From contig CM019831.1 of the NCBI GenBank assembly GCA_009763385.1, positions 18,006,080-18,070,079 on the forward strand: 64,000 bases of DNA, given 5' to 3'. The DNA is from Coix lacryma-jobi var. lacryma-jobi. Its lineage: Eukaryota; Streptophyta; Magnoliopsida; Poales; Poaceae. How positions within the stretch are numbered: position 1 is the first letter of the stretch; each line of letters begins with the position of its first letter. The notes beneath the pieces were generated by a model. It did no database searches. It was not told where the DNA came from and saw only the letters and a program-made list of their open reading frames with translations. The position numbers and the translations under genes were made by a program. Shown one piece after another: positions 11,419-23,069 of the stretch.

Positions 11419-12479
11419 CTAAACGAGATAACTGATCCTGGTAGGCAAGCTACTGGGCTCCACCGGGGCATCGTTGGCTCTATACTTCTTCTTGTAAACA
11501 GCTGCATAGTCTAGCTCACCGCGAAGGTAATCCACTTCGCGCTCCAAACGCCTTATCACCTTCTGAGCCGCACGCAGGTCATCTTGCACCTTGTCGGCCT
11601 TCCTATGCACCTCGTAGGCATGCTGAGCAGTAGAGACCAGAACCGGGTACTCCACTGGTGGTAGCAGGGTTCGCCACGAGCCCTCCATGTCACTTTGGGG
11701 CAGGTAGCGGTAGCGATCATTCCTCATCATCTGGAAGCGAAGGCCATGGTAGTGCAGGTAAGCATCCTGCGCCGCGTCCTCCATACTTGCGAGGGCATCA
11801 CTACGCTTGGTGGTAGTCCTGTGAGCTGACTCTATGACATGGGCTTGATCATCAGCTTTCCAACCTGTAACCATCAGGTCGGACTTCCAGTACGTAGCCT
11901 CCAACGGGTGGGTGTACTCTCCGCAGTGGTATTGGAGTTTAGCCTCCATGTCCGGGTAGTACTCCTCCAGCAGACGAACCAGCATACTATGGTAGTACGC
12001 TGTCTCGTCGGGCTTCTTAACATGAAGCGACGATCCCAACCAAGGTCTTCCACCACCTGCGCTGCTGGGGAGGCAGGGGGTGCTGGTGCCGAAGCGGATG
12101 AAGCGGCGGGAGAGTGTACCACCGGGTACACTGGCACGAAGGCTGGCGCCGCAGGAGCTGGTGGAGCGTCAGGTGCTGCAGGAACGGGTGCCTCTGGAGC
12201 AGGGACCTCAGGCGCTGGCGCCTCAGGCTCAGGCTCCACTGGGACTGGCACCTCCGGAGCAGGCACCTCCGGAGCCGGAGACTCGGAACTGCTGCAGGGG
12301 GCGGGGATGGCGCTGCTAGCTCCTCAGAAACTGCTGGAGTAACGGTCAACTCTTCATCCTCCGCGAAGACGTCGTTGGAGGAGCTGGAGGAACCCATCAC
12401 TGTCGGGGATGTGAACCACAGGGGGAGCAGGCTGGCTGGTGAAAAGAGCACGGTAGGCACGGGCGTTCATGCGAGGCAT
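11419..12479 (-). pseudogene. Extra ORF between PBS and gag of element B, frame broken
   Basis: From an ATG at 12479 (MPRMNARAYR) the coding-like sequence crosses at least three frame changes, near 12385, 12300 and 12040. It then stays open to 11419 (the last 206 codons start at 12039). The N-terminal half is P/A/E-rich (repeats of VPAPEAP type), as in A. The C-terminal half has EEYYPD, HPLEATYWK and YRYLP, matching A in order and spacing, then a charged likely coiled-coil tail (KVIRRLEREVDYLRGELDY). The breaks may be assembly errors, because this GC-rich repeat region shows many one-base length differences between copies. Function unknown. Confidence 0.7.
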
Positions 12480-12656
12480 CCTGATGTTAAAAACAGGTAA
12501 GATAAGCGGAAACAATTAGTTTTATGCAATAGAATAAGAATAAGAAGCAGGTATAAATTTTAATAAAGTAACGAGTTAATAAAATAAGCATGAACAAGTA
12601 ACAAAAGGTGTTAGACGTCCATTTCCTAACTAGGCTTGCGTCCTACAGTCAACAAA

Positions 12657-12668
12657 GCTCTGATACCA
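12657..12668 (-). promoter_or_regulatory. Primer-binding site of element B
   Basis: The - strand reads TGGTATCAGAGC three bases inside the 5' LTR border, identical to the PBS of A. Confidence 0.92.
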
Positions 12669-12671
12669 ATT

Positions 12672-15655
12672 TGTCACACCCCAATTTTAAGGATAAAACT
12701 GAGGCGGAATACTCATGTGTGCCCAGGAAACAATCACACACATAAGTAGACAAATTACAAGAGTGGCATCATCACATTGTTTATTACATCACGATAGTAT
12801 TTAAAACAGAGTCTTACAACATGCTGAAACACAGATCGCTGAACTGGTACACAAACTAAACCACAGGGAAACGTCGACTGGGGGAACAGCTAGCCTAGAA
12901 GTCTTCAGGAAAGTCGCCAACTGCACCTTCATCTGTTACCCATCCGGGATTTTGCCCAAAAAGATAAAACAACAAGCGTAAGTACTCCACGTACTTAGCA
13001 AGCTAACATAGGGTTCATGAGGCTCAAAAAGGCTGACGCTGTCTGACTGCAGTTAGCTTTTAAGTTGGCAAAGTTTTAACATTAAGGTAAACGAATATTG
13101 TGCTTAACCCTTAACCCATGATCCATTTGTCCAACAAAGGTAAGATATGACATCATACTGTACCAACAACATAAAGTAACAATTGTTAAGTTTCATAGTT
13201 CCGCTAGTTTTTCCGGGCCGCTCGTGACCGTGAGCACGGCTGTTATAACAGTTTTACACTCTGCAGAGGTGGTGCATCTTTACCCACAAGCCGTGTTACC
13301 CTTGTGCCCGAGGCGGCCAACCTCTTGATCCACTTCCGAGGTAGATCGGCAGGGCACACTATGAAGCCTTTCGCTGGTTCGTCTAACAGGTCAGGGCCGC
13401 TAGGTTTCCTTGGCAGGCAGATGTAGCAACCCCCCTTTTCTATGGCACAAGGCCATCGCAGCTATACACATAGAAACAGGAGCAGCCCTACACCCAAAGT
13501 GGCAAGCCCCTTTTGCGCCCTTTCGGGTCACCGCTGCCATATTAGACAAGGTCCAGTTTACTGAGCTAAAACCAGAGCCATATAGCACTCATGGTAGCAC
13601 TGTCAATCCCAGCTTTTGCTAACAGCAAGTTTTATTAACCGTTTAACATGTATCATCATGAGAACATATTCATCATTAGACTGGATCGTTTATAAGTCAG
13701 TTAGCACTAGCAAAACTACCCACATGCATATATCCCACGGGAACAAGAGCATCACAGATCAAAAGCTAAGTGGGTTTTCTAAGGTTGCTCAGTTGGACAC
13801 ATGCATGAATGAGTGATTAAAGTAAAGTATATAGGTAAACAAGGAGATCCCATGCTAACTTGCCTTGGTTGTCGAAAGGTTGATCTTCCTGCTGGTCACT
13901 GAACGAGGGGTCCTGGTCGTACCACACCGACTCACCGTCTACTCGATCACAACATCACCACGCATTCCAGGTGCAAACATACACGATGCAAACAGAGCTA
14001 TTATTAGAACAATACACCAAACAGTATTAAACTGAAATAAAACTTTGATAAAACTGAAGTACGCATCTCTACGATCACAACAAGTTTTGGTTCATCGAAA
14101 TCGGAGTTACGGCGTGAGAGATACGGCCGAAACGGTATATATAAAGCCCTAAACAAGATTAACTTGGACCCTACATCTAAACTATCCAAAACCGACCAAC
14201 AGGGACATAAACGGGTAGAGCACTTAATTACGAAGCTAACGCAATTTGAATGGATCAAATCGGAGCTAAAACGTGGATTTTATAAGCAAAACAAAGTAGT
14301 GGCATTTCTGCAAATAAACTGAAATCCATTTGAATTTAAATCGGATTTTAAATTAGATTTTAAATTAAACCCGCAGCCGGCTGGACTGCGCCTCAAATCC
14401 GAAGAAACACAGGGGCCTAGACGGAAGTTTTCAAAGACTCAGCGAACAGTGCCCGCTGGAGCGCGGGTTGATTCATGGCTTATTCGGGGGTTCTTTAGCA
14501 AAGATCACCCCGAAGGGGTACGGGCCATCACGGACCGTCGGATCGGAGACGGATGGCGCGGATTAGGCCAAGGGCGGAGTGCGCGCGCGGGCGGGCGACG
14601 GCGCGCACTAGCCGCGGCGTCACGGCTCTCAACGCGACGTCGCGCGCGGCTCCGCCATGGCCGAAGCCACGGAGCTCGCGGGCTCAGGCCTAGGATCCAC
14701 CACACGGCCAAACCAAGGGGTCGGCGAGCTAGAGGAAGGCAAGGGGATCTCACCGAGGCGGAACAAAGTGGCGGAGACGGCTCGGGAGAGGCGGCCCGCG
14801 GCGAACGGCGGTCGACGTCGGACTGCGCAGTCAACGGCGGCGGTTAGGGCTTAAACCGAGCGAAAAGAGAGGGAAGGGTGGTTCGGCAACTTCACCGAGG
14901 TGCGGCGGAGCTCGGGGAAGGTCGCACACGACCGGAGCGGCGTCGAATCGACGGGTCGACGGCGGCGGCGGCAATGGCGGCGGGGAAGGCTCTGGTGCTG
15001 CGGTGCGCGGCGCTGCGGGAGTGGGAGAGGGAAAAGAAAGAGCGGGGTGCGGCGCATCTGTTAAGTACACGGGGGCGAGGGCGAGGTCGTGGGAGCGGGC
15101 TTGCCCACGACGCGCGCGAGAAGCGGCGGAGCGGTTGCTCGCCCGAGCGCGGACGGCGCGTGCGAAGGGGAAGAGGAAAACGCCGACAGGTGGGGTCGGG
15201 AGGTCAGCGAGAGAGCGGGAGGAGGCGCCGGCATTTCGCGCGGTGCGGGTGCGAGCAGGCCGGCCCGTGGGCCGCGCGCGCGAGGAGAAAGGGGGTGGGG
15301 CGGCCCAGCGCGCGGGAGGAGGGAATGAGGAGGGGGCGCGCCGGCGGTTGGGCCGCCAGGCCGCCTGGGCCGAAAACGAGGGAGGGAAGGAGGGAGTAAA
15401 ATGAATTCTTTTTTCATTTGTTTCAAAGCAATTCAAAACCATTCCAAAAGAAGTTTGAATTCAAACTAAATTTTGACAAAACCCAGTCACTTCAATAAAT
15501 CCAATGCATCAGCATGAATGCATAAACATGTTGCCACCAAAATTTTAATTCAACAAAAATTTATTTAACCCTAGGTTAAATGCTCACAAATTCATAATTA
15601 AATCATTTTCAACCTATTTTGTTTTGGAGAAAAAAAAAAATTTTAGGGTGTTACA
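12672..15655 (-). repeat. 5' LTR of element B
   Basis: This 2984-bp LTR pairs with 3284-6252. It carries the triple palindrome block at 13228-13239, 13240-13251 and 13259-13268. A TATATA-containing stretch at about 14134-14144 could be a core promoter for - strand transcription, but it also reads as a TATA box on the other strand, so I do not call it. Confidence 0.95.
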
Positions 15656-16430
15656 CTTCTGGTCAGTTGCAAGGAGCTGCTCTGGATTGGTGGGAATCGT
15701 TTCAGTTCGGTCAAGCCAACGATGCTCCACCTGTCACCTTTGAGGATTCAACCAACTTCAAAGCGTACCATATCCCTGCTGGTCTGATAGAATTGAAGCA
15801 GGAAGAGTTCAGATCTCTGCGCCAAGGAGCCATGACCGTTGCTGAGTACCGTGACAAGTTTGCTCAATTGTCACGCTATGCCCCCACTGATATTGCTCAG
15901 GATGCCGACAAGCAGCGTCGCTTCTCAAGGGTCTGAATGACGGACTGACACTGCAGCTAATGTCCAATGAGTATGCCAGTTACCAGACTCTAGTCAACCG
16001 TGCTATAGTGGTTGACAACAAGCGCAAGGAAATGGAGGCTAGAAAGAGGAAGCTCCAAGGTCAGTCTTCTGGTAGTAACAACCGCCCTCGTTCCAACTTC
16101 GCACCAGGCAATCAGCAGAGGTACCAGGGACCGACTACCCAGTGGAACCGCAACCAAGCCCAGCAACGTCCTTCATACCAGCAGCAGGGTAATAATCAAC
16201 GCCCCCAGCAACAGCCTAACAATCAAGCTCAACGCCAAGGAACCCCTGTCAACACCCCCATGAAAAATAGTGCACCTAACAACTCCCAACAAGTGTTTTG
16301 TCTGTGGTGATGCTGGTCACCTCTCCTACAACTGCCCTAAGAAGCAGAACCAGCAGACTCCGCAGAACCAGAGCAACAATCAAAGGGGACGACCGAATCC
16401 ATCACCTAACTCAGGCAAGGTGAACCACGT
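15656..16430 (+). pseudogene. Element A gag, C-terminal part with zinc knuckle
   Basis: Coding resumes with SGQLQGAALDWW, which joins the part before B. It continues through the conserved gag segment AEYRDKFAQLSRYAP, a Q/N-rich linker and the zinc knuckle CFVCGDAGHLSYNC (near 16291-16332). Frames change near 15928 and near 16300. Apart from these breaks it parallels B gag closely. Confidence 0.87.
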
Positions 16431-16985
16431 GTCCGCAGAGACCGTGCAAGAGGCGCCAGAAATCATGCTTGGTACGTTCAATATCAGCTCCATTCCTGCT
16501 ACAGTTCTTTTCGATTCTGGTGCATCACATACTTTTATATCACATACATTTGTCCGAATGCATAACCTACCTGTTAGTCTCATGAAAACCCCCATAATGG
16601 TTACCTCACCGGGTGGAGGATTGCAAGCTACGCTTCAGTGTATGCCTATAGATGTGTCCCTAGGGGGTAGATTTCTCAGTATCCCCAATTGTGCTGAGAA
16701 CAGCTGGCATTGATTTGATACTGGGTATGGACTGGATGAAGAGATGTAAGACAGATATACAGTGTCAAGATAAAGTTGTGACAGTTACCACAGCTAAGGG
16801 AGACAGAATCAGTGTAAAGGTAGTGCTACAACCAACACCGACTGCAACCGTGAACCAGATGAATGAAGAGGTTTTCCGGAAGATCTAGTGGTGGATGAGT
16901 TCCCGGATGTGTTCCCCGATGACCTGCTAGGTATGCCACCCGATCGTGACATTGAATTTATTATGAACTTTTACCTGGAACCGCA
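16431..16985 (+). pseudogene. Element A aspartic protease region
   Basis: The protease active-site motif FDSGASHTFI lies near 16509-16540, followed by the LILGMDWM signature near 16715-16740. Frame changes near 16690, 16880 and 16970 break it. Its position between zinc knuckle and RT is standard for gypsy elements. Confidence 0.83.
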
Positions 16986-18508
16986 CCCATAGCTAAAAGA
17001 CCATATAGGATGGGAGTACCTGAATTAGATGAACTTAAGAAACAAATTAAAGAGTTACAAGAAAAAGGGTTTATTCGTCCTAGTTCATCACCTTGGGGAG
17101 CTCCTGTCATTTTTGTTGACAAGAAGGATGGTGGTCAACGGATGTGTGTTGATTATAGATCGCTTAATGAGGTTACTATCAAGAATAAGTACCCGTTACC
17201 AAGGATAGATGATCTGTTTGATCAGCTGAAAGGTGCATGTGTGTTCTCTAAAATTGATCTGCGTTCTGGTTACCATCAATTGAAGATTCGAGCATCTGAT
17301 ATTCCAAAGACGGCTTTCACAACAAGGTATGGGTTGTATGAGTATACAGTCATGTCATTTGGTTTGACCAATGCACCTGCCTACTTTATGTATTTGATGA
17401 ACAAAGTGTTCATGGAATATCTCGACAAGTTCGTTGTTGTGTTTATTGATGATATTCTGGTATACTCTAAGAACAAGGAAGATCATGCTAAACACCTGAG
17501 GTTAGTGCTACAGAAACTCAGAGAGCACAAGTTGTATGCCAAGCGCAGCAAGTGTGAGTTTTGGTTGAAGGAAGTCTCTTTCCTTGGACATGTTATCTCT
17601 AATGGAGGCATCTCAGTAGATCCGGGCAAGGTTGAAGATGTGTTGAATTGGAATCCACCAACAGATGTGACCGAGATTCGTAGTTTCCTCGGATTGGCCG
17701 GTTATTATAGAAGGTTCATTGAAGGATTCTCCAAGCTTGCTAAGCCAATGACAGCTCTGCTAGAAAGAATGCTAAGTTTGTTTGGTCTGATAAGTGTCAA
17801 GCTAATTTCGAGGAGTTGAAGAAACGTCTGACTACAGCTCCAGTGTTAATTCTGCCAGATCTGAGTAAGGATTTCTCTATTTATTGTGATGCGTCTCGTC
17901 AAGGTTTGGGTTGTGTTCTTATGCAAGAAGGCAGAGTGGTAGCATATGCATCGAGGCAGTTGAGAAAGCATGAGCTGAACTATCCCACTCATGATTTAGA
18001 ATTGGCAGCTGTTGTCCATGCATTGAAGATTTGGAGACACTATCTAGTGGGTCACAAGACGGACATCTATACCGATCATAAGAGCTTGAAGTACATTTTC
18101 ACTCAGTCTGATCTGAATTTGAGACAACGCAGATGGTTGGAATTGATTAAGGATTATGATTTGGAAATACACTATCATCCCGGGAAGGCTAATGTTGTAG
18201 CAGATGCCTTGAGTAGAAAGAGCCATGCCGATGAGGTCAGAATTGCTTCTATGCCAGATGAGTTGTGTGCTGAATTTGCACATCTAAATTTGGGAATTGT
18301 GATCAACAGAATGGTGTTAGAACTTGAACCGGTATTGATGCAAGAGATACGAAAGGGTCAGATGTCAGATGAGAAGTTGAAGCAGATAGCCGATAATATT
18401 GTTCTTGGCAAAGCGTCAGGTTTCCGGTTAGATGATGATGGCACATTATGGCATGGAAATAGATTATGTGTACCTGCAATCAAGGAGATACGTGAGACTA
18501 TACTGTGA
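16986..18508 (+). pseudogene. Element A reverse transcriptase and RNase H
   Basis: RT fingers and palm read cleanly at 17010-17819 with GQRMCVDYRSLN, KIDLRSGYHQ and the catalytic FIDD at about 17447. After a one-base change near 17775 the frame from 17816 holds the rest of RT and RNase H (YCDASRQGLGC, THDLELAAVVHALK, YTDHKSLKYIF, then YHPGKANVVADALSRK). A TGA at 18506-18508 ends it. The key catalytic residues are present, so loss of function comes only from the frame breaks. Confidence 0.88.
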
Positions 18509-19760
18509 GAAGTACATGAGTCAGCTTACTCCATTCATCCTGGAAGCACTAAGATGTACCTTGATCTAAAGAGGAAGTATTGGTGGGATGGATTGAAAGG
18601 GATGTAGCCGAGTACGTCGCTCTATGTGATACCTGTCAGAGAGTGAAGGCAGAACATCAGAGACCCGCCGGTTTGTTACAACCGATGAAGATACCTGAAT
18701 GGAAGTGGGAAGAAGTTGGTATGGATTTCATAGTTGGGTTACCTCGTACTCAGGGAGGTTACGACTCCATATGGGTAATAGTCGATCGATTGACCAAAGT
18801 TGCTCACTTTATACCAGTTAAAACTACCTATACGGGAGCTAGATTGGCGGAATTGTACATGGAACGGATAGTATGTTTGCATGGAGTGCCTCGAAAGATT
18901 GTGTCAGATCGTGGTACTCAGTTCACCTCTCATTTTTGGCAGATGATACATCGATCATTAGGTACAAGGTTGAACTTCAGTACTGCTTATCATCCACAAA
19001 CTGATGGACAGACGGAAAGAACAAATCAGATTCTGGAAGACATGTTGAGAGCATGTGCATTACAGTATGGCACCAGTTGGGACAAGAATCTGTGTTATGC
19101 AGAGTTCTCATACAACAACAGTTATCAGGAGAGTCTTAAGATGGCACCGTTTGAAGCCTTGTATGGTAGACAGTGTAGAACACCGTTGTTCTGGGATCAG
19201 ACAGGTGAGAGTCAAGTGTTTGGACCTGATGTGTTGAGGAATGCCGAGGAACATGTCAGAATAATCAGAGATAACCTGAGAGCTGCTCAGTCCCGACAGA
19301 AGAGTTATGCAAACAACCGTCGTCGAGATCTATCTTTTGCAGTAGGTGATTATGTCTACCTGAAGGTGTCACCGATGAAAGGTGTGAAAAGGTTCAATAA
19401 GAAAGGAAAGTTAGCACCAAGGTATATTGGACCGTTCAAAATTCTTGAAAGACGTGGCGAAGTGGCATATCAGTTAGAGTTGCCTGAAAGCTTGTCAGGA
19501 GTGCATGATGTGTTTTCATGTCTCTCAGTTGAAAAATGCCTGCGAGTGCCCGAAGAGCAGATACCGTTGGAAGAGCTTACAGTTAAGGAAGATCTGACTT
19601 ATGATGAGTATCCCATAAACATCCTAGAGACAGCTGAACGAGTTACCAGGAGCAGAGTAATAAAGATGTGTAAGGTTCAGTGGAACCGGTATTCAGAAGC
19701 AGAGGCAACTTGGGAAAGAGAAGAGGATCTGAGAAGTCATACCCACAGTTGTTTGAGTAA
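18509..19760 (+). pseudogene. Element A integrase with chromodomain tail
   Basis: The zinc finger half with CDTCQRVKAEH, the DDE core (MDFIVGLP, IVSDRGTQF, HPQTDGQTERTNQ) and the chromodomain-like tail (KVQWNRY, EATWERE) are all present. One frame change lies near 18570, and a one-base loss near 19735 shifts the last ten codons. The original stop, judged from B, is the TAA at 19758-19760. Confidence 0.88.
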
Positions 19761-19790
19761 GCATCGCGGGAATCTCGAGGACGAGATTCT

Positions 19791-19806
19791 TTAAGGGGGG
19801 TAGAAT
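19791..19806 (+). promoter_or_regulatory. Polypurine tract of element A
   Basis: TTAAGGGGGGTAGAAT lies directly before the 3' LTR and matches the tract of B. Confidence 0.85.
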
Positions 19807-22794
19807 TGTAACATCCCAAAAATTTGCATCGATTTGAAATAGGCAATATGATTTAATTATGCATTTTGTGTGTTGCATAAAACTTAGTTAATAAATTATT
19901 TGCAAAAGCTAAAATAAATTCTAGGCCAAAGACCATGATGATGCATACATGCTGGTGCATATTTTTTTTGTGATGATTGGTTTTCCTCAAAACTGGTTTG
20001 AATTCAAATGGATTTCAATTTGGCTTTTGAAATCAACTTCTGAAAATGGAAACCATTTTTCCTTCTCCCTCCCTTTCTTCCTTGGCTTTTGGCCCGAGCA
20101 GATTGCTGGCCCGGTCCCGTCGGCCTGCTCTCCCCTCTCCCCTCTCTCTCTCGTCGCTCGCGTGGGCCGCCGCCCGGCCCAGCAGCCCCTGCGCAGCGCC
20201 GCAGCCCCGCGCCGAGCCGAGGGTCCAGCCTCGGCGCTGCATTCGCGTGCGCTTAGCCGTTTCCGTCTCGCCCGAGGATCCAGCCTCGCGTGCGCGTCGC
20301 CGCTTTCCGTCTCGCCCGAGGGTCGCCGCTCCCGCGCCCGCACTCGCTGACAAAGCATGCCCCGCCTGTCAGTGTCCTCACCCTCCCTGCTCGTGTCCAT
20401 GGCGGACACTTGAATCGAGCCCGACTCCGACCCGAGTCCTTGCCGATCGCTTCTTGCCATATCAAGCCCTCCTATAAAACCCCGAGCAACCGCCGCCTCT
20501 CCCCACGCATCTAGCTCGAGTTCTCGTGCCCTAAGTCGCCGCAATCGCAAGCTCCGCCGCCCGCAAGCTTTCCACCGCCAACAACCCGGCGATTCATCGA
20601 GTTCAGAGCCCGTAAGTGGTATCTCGAGTTTCCCCTTGATCTTTCGAAGTTAACGAGTAGATTTCCCTCTTTTTCCCCCTTGTTTTGATCCCTTATCGCT
20701 CGCCGTCGCTCTGCAGAGGCCGCCGTCCGCCAAACTGTGCAATCCGCCGTCACCGAGACCTCCCCGACGCCATTAAACACCATGGTGAGTTCGCGTTGAG
20801 TTTCTCTTTCGATTGGATCTTTTCCCGAGGTCTCTACCGCTCTGTAGCGCAATCCCGAGCCGCGCCGCCGCCTTCCGGCCATGGAGCCACCGCGTCCTTC
20901 TTTCTCCCCGGCGAAAGCGCCGCCGGTCTCACCCTGATCTAATCCGAGCCGTCCATTCTGGATCTAGCGCTCGGAATCGCTCGATACCCCTTCGTCTGTC
21001 ACCTTTGCTAAAGAGTCCCCCAAATATTTAGGTCTAAACCCGCGGCCCCAATGGCCCTGTTCATTGAGTCTGCGAATTCTTCCGTTTGAGCCCCTGCGCT
21101 TTGTCCTATTTGGGGCGCAGTCCATCCAATCCGCAGATTTGTTTAAATCGATTTTAAATACAAATTCAATTTCAGTTTATTTACAGTTTTGCCACTGATT
21201 TCAAATGCTTATAACTTCTACGTTTTTAGTCCGATTTAGTCCGTTCAAGTTGCGTTAGATTCGTTTTGAAAAGATCTATCTAACTGTATGAAAATATCTA
21301 CTGTTTTCAGTAATTAAAATTTGAGTTAGATTTAATCTACTAATTAAGGTTTTATAACTTGTTTAGCTCATTACTTTCACGTTATAATTCCGTTTTCGTG
21401 ATCTTCGCGTTTATGATCGTAGTAGATCGTACTTTCTGTTTTCAAAACTTTTTATATTATTTCTTGCTGATTGGTGTAATGTTCTAATTATAGCTTGTTT
21501 GCTTTGTATGATTGTTGTACCGTTGCTTGTATGATGATGTGGTAATCGAGTTCAGACGGTGAGAATTACGTTGGTGATCAGAGCTCTACTTCGACAACCA
21601 GGAGCAACCAGAGTTCTCTGAATCAGGCAAGTATAGCATGGGATCATCCTTGTTGACCTATTCACCATGAGCATTTAAATTCATATGCATGTGTCTAATT
21701 TTGACCTCCTATCTAGTTTATCCTAGATTTGACCTGTTACCTTGTTAACCTTGGGATGCTATGCATATGGGTAGAATTTTGCTAGAGCTTTACTTAAACC
21801 AAACATGATCTAATAACGGTGAATAAAACTTGATCTTTTTAGCAACATGGTTTAGGACCTCCTGTCAGCAAAAGCTGGGACATACAGTGCAACCATGAGG
21901 GTTATATGGCTCTGACCTTAGCTCAGTATAAGGACCTTTTCTAGCTTGTTAGTGGACACCTGTATAGGCGCGTTGGGTCTTGCCGAGACGGGTATAGTGC
22001 GGCTTCTGTCCACGTGAGTATAGGCTGCGTGTTTTGTGCCACCTGGAAGGAGGGCTCTACATCCCCTTGCCTAAGAACTAGCGGCCCTAACTTGTTAGAC
22101 GAACCTTTGAAAGGCTTTGCGTGTATCCTGCCCACTCACCTCGGAAGTGTTATGGGAGTAATTAACCCGGGCATCTGGATATCACGACTCATCGGGTAAA
22201 GTGTACACCTCTGCGCAGAGTTAATAAACTGATATATCAGCCGTGCTCACGGATACGAGCGGCCCGGAAAACTCACAGACTTAGTTGTTATTTGTTGTTT
22301 ATTTATGTTGCTCATGATGATTACCTTATTGCTATGTTTCAGTTATTATGATCATGTGGATTGGGTTTAAGCATCCATATATGTTCACCTTAACTATTAA
22401 AATTGTGCCAACTAAAAGCTATTGCAGTTAAACCAATGTCAGCCTTTTTGAGCCTCATGAACCCCATGTTACACTTGTTAAGTACGAGATGTACTTATGC
22501 TTGTTTACTTTCTTTCTACTTGGATAAAAATCCCGGATGGGTAACAGATTGCTATGGTAACGACGACTTCCCTGAAGAGTTCTAGTCTTACTGTCAACCA
22601 GTCATCTTCCCTGTGATGGAGCTACCGCGAGAGATGCTTTATTTATCCGCTGCTGTGTAAAGACTTAGAATAATATTCGTTATGTAATAAACATATGTGA
22701 TGGTACTTCTTAATTTGTGGCTTATGTGTGTGATTGATCTCTGGGCACACATGAGTTATTGCATTCAATTTTGCTCTTAAAATTGGGTGTGACA
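19807..22794 (+). repeat. 3' LTR of element A
   Basis: This 2988-bp LTR starts TGTAACATCCC and ends GGGTGTGACA. A GC-rich, CT-rich part (20050-20900) precedes an AT-rich part. The triple palindrome block is at 22209-22252. ORFs in the GC-rich part are compositional and not called. Confidence 0.95.
20472..20480 (+). promoter_or_regulatory. TATA box of element A LTR
   Basis: CTATAAAAC lies in a GC-rich context about 665 bp into the LTR, where a Pol II core promoter is expected; transcription would start roughly 30 bases on. The equivalent position in the 5' LTR lies before the window. Confidence 0.65.
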
Positions 22795-23069
22795 TAAGTT
22801 CACACACCTCAATTACGTCCACCTTTTGCACTCATCCATATGCTGCAATATAGGCCATGTTATTCGTGGAGCTCAAGGTTGCCCCCGCCCTGGCTCGTCG
22901 CGTGATGGTGTTTTACATAATGTTTATTGATGTTGTTCTGGTAAATCATCATAAAAGTTTATTATGCATGATGATTTATTACAAGGGTGATAAATCTATG
23001 ACAGCTGGTTTAGTTTTTGTCAATATGTGTCGAAAGACTTGATTTGGTCACACATGAAGCTTTCAACAT
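22795..23069 (+). other. Short unassigned interval between A and the CACTA-like relic
   Basis: I see no coding signal or known repeat. The first five bases, TAAGT, should be one copy of the target duplication of element A. Confidence 0.4.

Larger units (their letters stand above)
3284..15655 (-). mobile_element. Element B: full-length chromodomain Ty3/gypsy retrotransposon nested in A gag
   Basis: The target duplication CTTCT is at 3279-3283 and 15656-15660, and the A gag reading continues across the two sides. Read on the - strand the order is 5' LTR (15655-12672), PBS, extra ORF, leader, gag-pol, PPT, 3' LTR (6252-3284). The total is 12.4 kb. The element is related to A (same PBS, same PPT core, similar gag-pol) but its LTRs and extra ORF are clearly diverged, so this is a sister family and not a duplicate of A. 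Near-identical LTRs imply a recent insertion. Confidence 0.96.
1..22794 (+). mobile_element. Element A: chromodomain Ty3/gypsy LTR retrotransposon, 5' end cut by window, split by element B
   Basis: Order on the + strand is partial 5' LTR, tRNA-iMet-type primer-binding site, extra ORF, gag, protease, reverse transcriptase, RNase H, integrase with a C-terminal chromodomain-like tail, polypurine tract and 3' LTR. This order and the tail place it in the Tekay/Del group of plant chromoviruses; that is family knowledge, not a search. Element B lies in its gag at 3284-15655. Position 1 matches position 21592 of the 3' LTR, so roughly 1.8 kb of the 5' LTR lies before the window. The 5-bp duplication cannot be checked; the right flank is TAAGT at 22795-22799. 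The pol frame is broken many times although the LTRs are almost identical. Confidence 0.93.

Noticed and set aside
19949..21031. Overlapping ORFs at the GC-rich promoter part of A LTR
   Set aside because: Compositional ORFs around the LTR promoter, open in several frames at once.
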